DNA from: Tragulus kanchil
Lineage: Eukaryota > Chordata > Mammalia > Artiodactyla > Tragulidae
Length of the DNA stretch: 64,000 nt
Reading direction: 5' to 3'
NCBI GenBank assembly: GCA_022376925.1
Contig: JAIOJX010000002.1
Span: forward strand, 65,806,001 to 65,870,000
Numbering within the stretch: the first letter of the stretch is position 1; every line of letters starts with the position of its first letter. The notes beneath the pieces are model-generated. The model saw nothing but the letters and a program-made list of their open reading frames with translations, was not told where the DNA came from and ran no database searches. Below are positions 59,648 to 64,000 of this stretch, piece after piece. Both the position numbers and the translations under genes were made by a program.

Positions 59648-60211
59648 ATGGCCCAAAAGCACATGAAACGATGCTCAACTTCACTAATAATTAGAGAAAT
59701 GCAAATCAAAACTACAATGAGATGTCACCTCACACCCGTCAGAATGGCCATCATCCACAAATCGACAGACAATAAATGCTGGAGAGGCTGCGGAGAAAAG
59801 GGAACACTCCTGCATTGCTGGTGGGAGTGTAAATTGATACAGCCTCTATGGAAGACAGTCTGGAGATTTCTTAAAAAACTAAAAATAGAAGCACCATATG
59901 ACCCAGCAATCCCACTCTTAGGCTTATACCCTGATGAAATCAAAACTGAAAGAAGCACCTGTACCCCAATGTTCATTGCAGCTCTCTATACAATAGCTAG
60001 AACATGGAAGGAACCTAGATGCCCATCGACGAACGAATGGATCCAAAAGCACTGGTACATATATACAATGGAATACTACACAGCTGTAAAGAGAAATGCA
60101 GAAGAATCAGCCCTCATGAGGTGGCTGGATCTAGAACGTATCCTAAAAAGTGAAGTCAGTCAGAAAGAGAAGGACAAATACAGTATATTAACACATATAT
60201 ATGGAATCTAG
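59648..60211 (+). pseudogene. L1 ORF2 C-terminal domain
   Basis: 187-codon frame matching the ORF2 C-terminus. It has the cysteine-rich [18 protein letters not shown] (about residues 45-62), [12 protein letters not shown], and [15 protein letters not shown] near the end. It is separated from the preceding fragment only by the frameshift at about 59575-59605, since the intervening sequence would otherwise read through. The internal ATG is not a real start. Followed by the 3' UTR. Confidence 0.9.
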
Positions 60212-60528
60212 TAGGATGGTGATGATGGCACATGCAGTGAAGCGACAGAAAGACAGACATGGACAGTGGACATATGGACATTTTGGGGAAGGAACAGTGG
60301 GTGAGAGGCGTAAGGGAAGTAGCATGAAGGCCTGTACTATCATAAGTGAAGAAAATAGCTCTAGTCATTGCTCTGTGAGAAAAGGGGATCCTTCAGGGGT
60401 GCTGTGTGATGGTCGGGAGGGGAGGGAAGGGGGGGATATACATGTGACTAATCTGAGAACATGCATGTCTGTGAACAACAAAACTCTGTAAAAGTTAAAA
60501 GTAAAATAAAGGTTTAAAAAAAAAAAAA
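60212..60528 (+). other. L1 3' UTR and polyA
   Basis: G-rich tract (60412-60437: gtcgggaggggagggaaggg), then 'gagaacatgcatgtctgtga', 'aaagtaaaataaagg' with an AATAAA at 60505-60510, and A-tract to 60528. The G-run could form a quadruplex, a known feature of L1 3' UTRs. The minus- and plus-strand ORFs here are shadows. Confidence 0.85.
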
Positions 60529-60540
60529 GATATAATCAAT

Positions 60541-61226
60541 ATTTTAAAGCAAAGAGGAAAAAAGTTGAAAAAATTAAAGAACAATTCTTAAGGTGCTTAA
60601 AAACATAGTAGTTTGCACAATTGCTTCACAGGGTACAAAGATTTCTGATACATGAAAAACTACTGGCAAAAAGTGATGATTTTCGAATGCATTTCCTCCA
60701 AGGAAGCCTCTTGAACCAAACTTTATCCCACCAAATTGTATGTTTTTAATTCTGTCTTTGTAGTCAGGAAAAGCTGCCAGACAAAGGGATCAATGTACGT
60801 AAAAAATAAAGATGTAAAACACAATGGCTTGTTCTCAGAACTCCAAAAAACTCAGACTTGGCTAAGATGCATGGTGAGATAGAGGGAGGAGCTCTCCAGA
60901 GCACGAGAGCTCCTGCGATGGACAGGGAAGTAGTAACAGATTGAAGAGGAAATTATAAATCATACTAATAGTTCTATCCTTTAGGTAATGGAAAACTATT
61001 AAAAGGTTTCAAGTACAAATTTGCATTTTAGGAAACTCTAAGAGAACTGGAAGCTGAGAGAAACATGAAAACTAGAAAAAATATAAGCCAAACTAACATG
61101 CCAGCATTTAAAATTCTCTGGTAAATGATAAAATAATAAAATCCTAATGTTATTAATGGCAAAGTGAGGTAAAAGGAAAGATCAAAACATGTATATTGCA
61201 GTCTTGATATCAAGTATACTTTAGAA
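60541..61226. other. Unique DNA, no gene recognised
   Basis: Resumes after the target-site duplication. AT-rich. The short minus ORF at 61028-61213 has no motif and no repeat family was identified. Confidence 0.4.
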
Positions 61227-61569
61227 TTTTTTGAAAGGTAGTCAACATAGACTATCTATGGTGACATCAAAGAACCTTATGAGCTAACGTATGTAAAAGC
61301 ACCCAGAATGTGCCTGAAATATAAAAGATGTTTCATTAATATTATAGCATGTAATTTGATAATTTCCATTACCAACCATCTTCCAAAGAGTAGCAGTGTT
61401 TGCACTTTCTGCACAGAGAGAAGCATTATTGTAAGAGAGATCAAAGCAATAAATCCAAAGCGAAAAACATTTTATTTTGTAATCTGAAGTTTTCAAAAGT
61501 TTATTTCACTGATTATTTGTGTGTTTAGTGATAACAGGGCTAGAGTCATCATTAAAGATAACTAAAAAG

Positions 61570-61895
61570 GATCTGTTGAATAGCACAAAGAATTCGACTC
61601 AGTACTCTGTAATGGCCTATATGGGAAACGAATCTAAAAAAAAACCTCAAAAACAGTGAATATAGGTATATGTATATCTGATACTAGAGAAGGGAATGGC
61701 AATGCATTTCAATATTCTTGGCTGTGGAATCCCATGGACAGAGGGTCCTGGTGGGCTACAGTTCATGGGATCACAAAGAGTCAGACATGACTTAATGACT
61801 AACACAACACCACACAACATAACTGATAGACTTTGCTGTACACCTGAAACTAACAACATTGCAATCAATTGTACTCTAATAAAAAATTTTTAAAA
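61570..61895 (+). mobile_element. Artiodactyl L1 3' tail, split by a SINE
   Basis: Left part 'ttgaatagcacaaagaattc' and 'gtaatggcctatatgggaaa'; right part 'ctttgctgtacacctgaaac' and 'tgtactctaataaaaaattt' ending in an A-rich run. The SINE lies between about 61683 and 61806. A doublet copy is at 62709-63034. Confidence 0.75.
61683..61806 (+). mobile_element. Bov-tA-type SINE, 3' half
   Basis: 5'-truncated: starts 'gagaagggaatggcaatgca' and ends 'cagacatgacttaatgacta'. The open frame across it is the translated SINE. A doublet copy is at 62822-62945. Confidence 0.8.
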
Positions 61896-63491
61896 AATCA
61901 ATGTCTTAAATATCCCCTCTCTTCATATTTATATCAATTCATCAAGACTGTTCTATACCTCAAAATAATTACTCAATGACAATTCGGGGAAAAGAGTCCA
62001 ACAATGGCATTCTCTGAACTGAACTCCTGTGTCTAAAAAGTAACTTAAGGATCCAAGTAAATAAAGATAGAGTAGGAACTAAAAAAAATATGTTATGTGT
62101 CTAGCACTCTAACAGTTATTAATACCCTATACTTTACTCTAGCAACATCCCTATAAATTATTCTTGGTTGTTGATGGGGAAACTTATACTCAAAAGGGAT
62201 TGTGTGACACATTTCCATCTGCAAGCAGGTGTATGGAGCAAAAGAGCTTAGGCTTTGGAATCAAAGGCCTCTAGGTTTCAATTCCATTCTTTCCTCTATC
62301 TGCACCATGTTTCTAGGGAGAAGACCTTATCTTAGTTATTATTTCCTCCATTGCATCTTGAAAGGATTTTTGAAAGGTAGTCAACATAGACTATCTATGG
62401 TGACATCAAAGAACCTTATGAGCTAACGTATGTAAAAGCACCCAGAATGTGCCTGAAATATAAAAGATGTTTCATTAATATTATAGCATGTAATTTGATA
62501 ATTTCCATTACCAACCATCTTCCAAAGAGTAGCAGTGTTTGCACTTTCTGCACAGAGAGAAGCATTATTGTAAGAGAGATCAAAGCAATAAATCCAAAGC
62601 GAAAAACATTTTATTTTGTAATCTGAAGTTTTCAAAAGTTTATTTCACTGATTATTTGTGTGTTTAGTGATAACAGGGCTAGAGTCATCATTAAAGATAA
62701 CTAAAAAGGATCTGTTGAATAGCACAAAGAATTCGACTCAGTACTCTGTAATGGCCTATATGGGAAACGAATCTAAAAAAAAACCTCAAAAACAGTGAAT
62801 ATAGGTATATGTATATCTGATACTAGAGAAGGGAATGGCAATGCATTTCAATATTCTTGGCTGGGGAATCCCATGGACAGAGGGTCCTGGTGGGCTACAG
62901 TTCATGGGATCACAAAGAGTCAGACATGACTTAATGACTAACACAACACCACACAACATAACTGATAGACTTTGCTGTACACCTGAAACTAACAACATTG
63001 CAATCAATTGTACTCTAATAAAAAATTTTTAAAAAATCAATGTCTTAAATATCCCCTCTCTTCATATTTATATCAATTCATCAAGACTGTTCTATACCTC
63101 AAAATAATTACTCAATGACAATTCGGGGAAAAGAGTCCAACAATGGCATTCTCTGAACTGAACTCCTGTGTCTAAAAAGTAACTTAAGGATCCAAGTAAA
63201 TAAAGATAGAGTAGGAACTAAAAAAAATATGTTATGTGTCTAGCACTCTAACAGTTATTAATACCCTATACTTTACTCTAGCAACATCCCTATAAATTAT
63301 TCTTGGTTGTTGATGGGGAAACTTATACTCAAAAGGGATTGTGTGACACATTTCCATCTGCAAGCAGGTGTATGGAGCAAAAGAGCTTAGGCTTTGGAAT
63401 CAAAGGCCTCTAGGTTTCAATTCCATTCTTTCCTCTATCTGCACCATGTTTCTAGGGAGAAGACCTTATCTTAGTTATTATTTTACCTCCA

Positions 63492-64000
63492 GCACCTAAC
63501 GGATCAAATGATTCAAATGAGGTGTTTAATCAATATTGAAGAAAATAAAGATGGGAGAAAATTATATAACATAGCCACTCTGAGCTCATTTTTAGAAAAG
63601 AACTCAGTGCATAATCATTGATGAATTCCACACACAATTAGGAATTCATTCCTACATGTGCCCTGGAGATATTTTTAAGGAAGAACTATTGCTAATTAAC
63701 ATGATGTAGGAAAAGGACGAAGTCAAATCAATAATGGAAATTGATCTATACTTTTCAAATTATCAAAAAATGAAAAGGGAGAAATCCTTATAAATCTTTA
63801 CCAAGATGACACAACAGCAACTGCTAGTTGTTCCTCATTACTTGTTTTCTCATTTTTCTACTATGATAGGACTTTCCATTTTAACTAGCCATATAGCTAT
63901 CTGGAATAGCAAGCACATTTCCCTATTATCCTCTTATCCAAGTAGAGTCACACTATTAAGTGAATCAAAAATCAGCTTATATCTTTGACTGGGCAAGATG
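63492..64000. other. Unique AT-rich DNA, no gene recognised
   Basis: No doublet, repeat family, RNA gene or plausible exon was seen to the window edge. The 60-codon ORF at 63806-63988 has no motif. Confidence 0.4.

Larger units (their letters stand above)
54408..60526 (+). mobile_element. Young L1 (ruminant), 5'-truncated within ORF2, with target-site duplication
   Basis: Flanked by AAGATATAATCAAT at 54394-54407 and 60527-60540. The 5' boundary is ambiguous by about 3 bases. The insertion point TT/AAGA fits the L1 endonuclease preference. It lacks the 5' UTR, ORF1 and the first ~97 codons of ORF2, then covers endonuclease, RT, C-terminal domain, 3' UTR and a polyA of about 12. Two internal doublings (doublets 20 and 21) inflate it to 6.1 kb; without them it would be about 3.8 kb. 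ORF2 is frameshifted and cannot be functional as shown. Confidence 0.92.
61227..63491. repeat. Doublet 22: 1.12 kb segment twice, offset 1139
   Basis: Copy A is 61227-62350 and copy B 62366-63491. One substitution, T61725/G62864. The filler at 62351-62365 is short. Each copy contains an L1 tail with a nested SINE and a MIR-like piece (about 62100-62300 and 63239-63440). Confidence 0.95.

Noticed and set aside
900..63491. Reading the regular doublings as a CRISPR-like, satellite or VNTR array
   Set aside because: Each unit is different from every other and is present only two (rarely three) times. There is no common repeat sequence, spacer pattern or monomer.
900..63491. Reading the doublings as target-site duplications or composite transposons of a new mobile element
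   Set aside because: No shared termini, no shared coding content, and no inserted element between copies; filler is only 0-60 bases of non-recurring sequence.

Overview
The window looks like nuclear DNA from a ruminant (bovid or close relative). The evidence is AT-rich, gene-poor sequence carrying tRNA/BovB-derived Bov-tA/BOV-A2 SINEs (at least nine independent insertions), BovB (RTE) 3' ends, ruminant-type L1 tails, older mammalian MIR, L2 and MLT1 relics, and no prokaryote-like coding organisation. No complete protein-coding host gene is visible, so the stretch is probably intergenic or deep intron. One short exon-like block (905-1010) is the only candidate host coding sequence.

The dominant structure is not biological in any standard way. 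From 0.9 kb to 63.5 kb, 22 separate segments are each present twice in direct orientation, with a near-constant offset of about 1.08-1.25 kb (most 1.09-1.15 kb). Copies are almost identical: a few isolated substitutions plus homopolymer and microsatellite indels. The doublings ignore repeat boundaries, have nothing in common in content, and many junctions carry short scrambled or eroded sequence. The simplest reading is unmerged overlapping contig ends or haplotype overlaps (false duplication in a draft assembly). If so, the true locus is only about 39-40 kb. A minority of junctions are clean with 1-4 bp microhomology, so a real local tandem-duplication process is not formally excluded.

Layout: 0-6 kb holds unique DNA, the exon-like block, a short young L1 tail and a BovB 3' end. 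6-14 kb is AT-rich unique DNA plus an MLT1 LTR. 14-24 kb holds a second MLT1 split by a SINE, MIRs, a SINE, an old L1 end and a BovB end in reverse. 24-30.5 kb is unique DNA in a cascade of overlapping doublets. 30.5-40 kb holds MIR, SINEs, old L1 fragments and L2. 40-48 kb holds a GT microsatellite, AT-rich DNA, SINEs, and an MLT1 interrupted by a chimeric SINE-derived retrocopy. 48-54 kb holds a reverse-strand young L1 3' end with SINEs and older L1 tails. 54.4-60.5 kb is a young 5'-truncated L1 with a 14-bp target-site duplication whose ORF2 is broken by two internal doublings. 60.5-64 kb is unique DNA plus an L1 tail with a nested SINE.

The elements do not act together as a system. The L1 once supplied (or its relatives supplied) the endonuclease/reverse transcriptase that moved the polyA-tailed copies seen here, and BovB-type machinery moved the Bov-tA SINEs. 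No CRISPR array, tRNA or rRNA gene, operon or host promoter was recognised.
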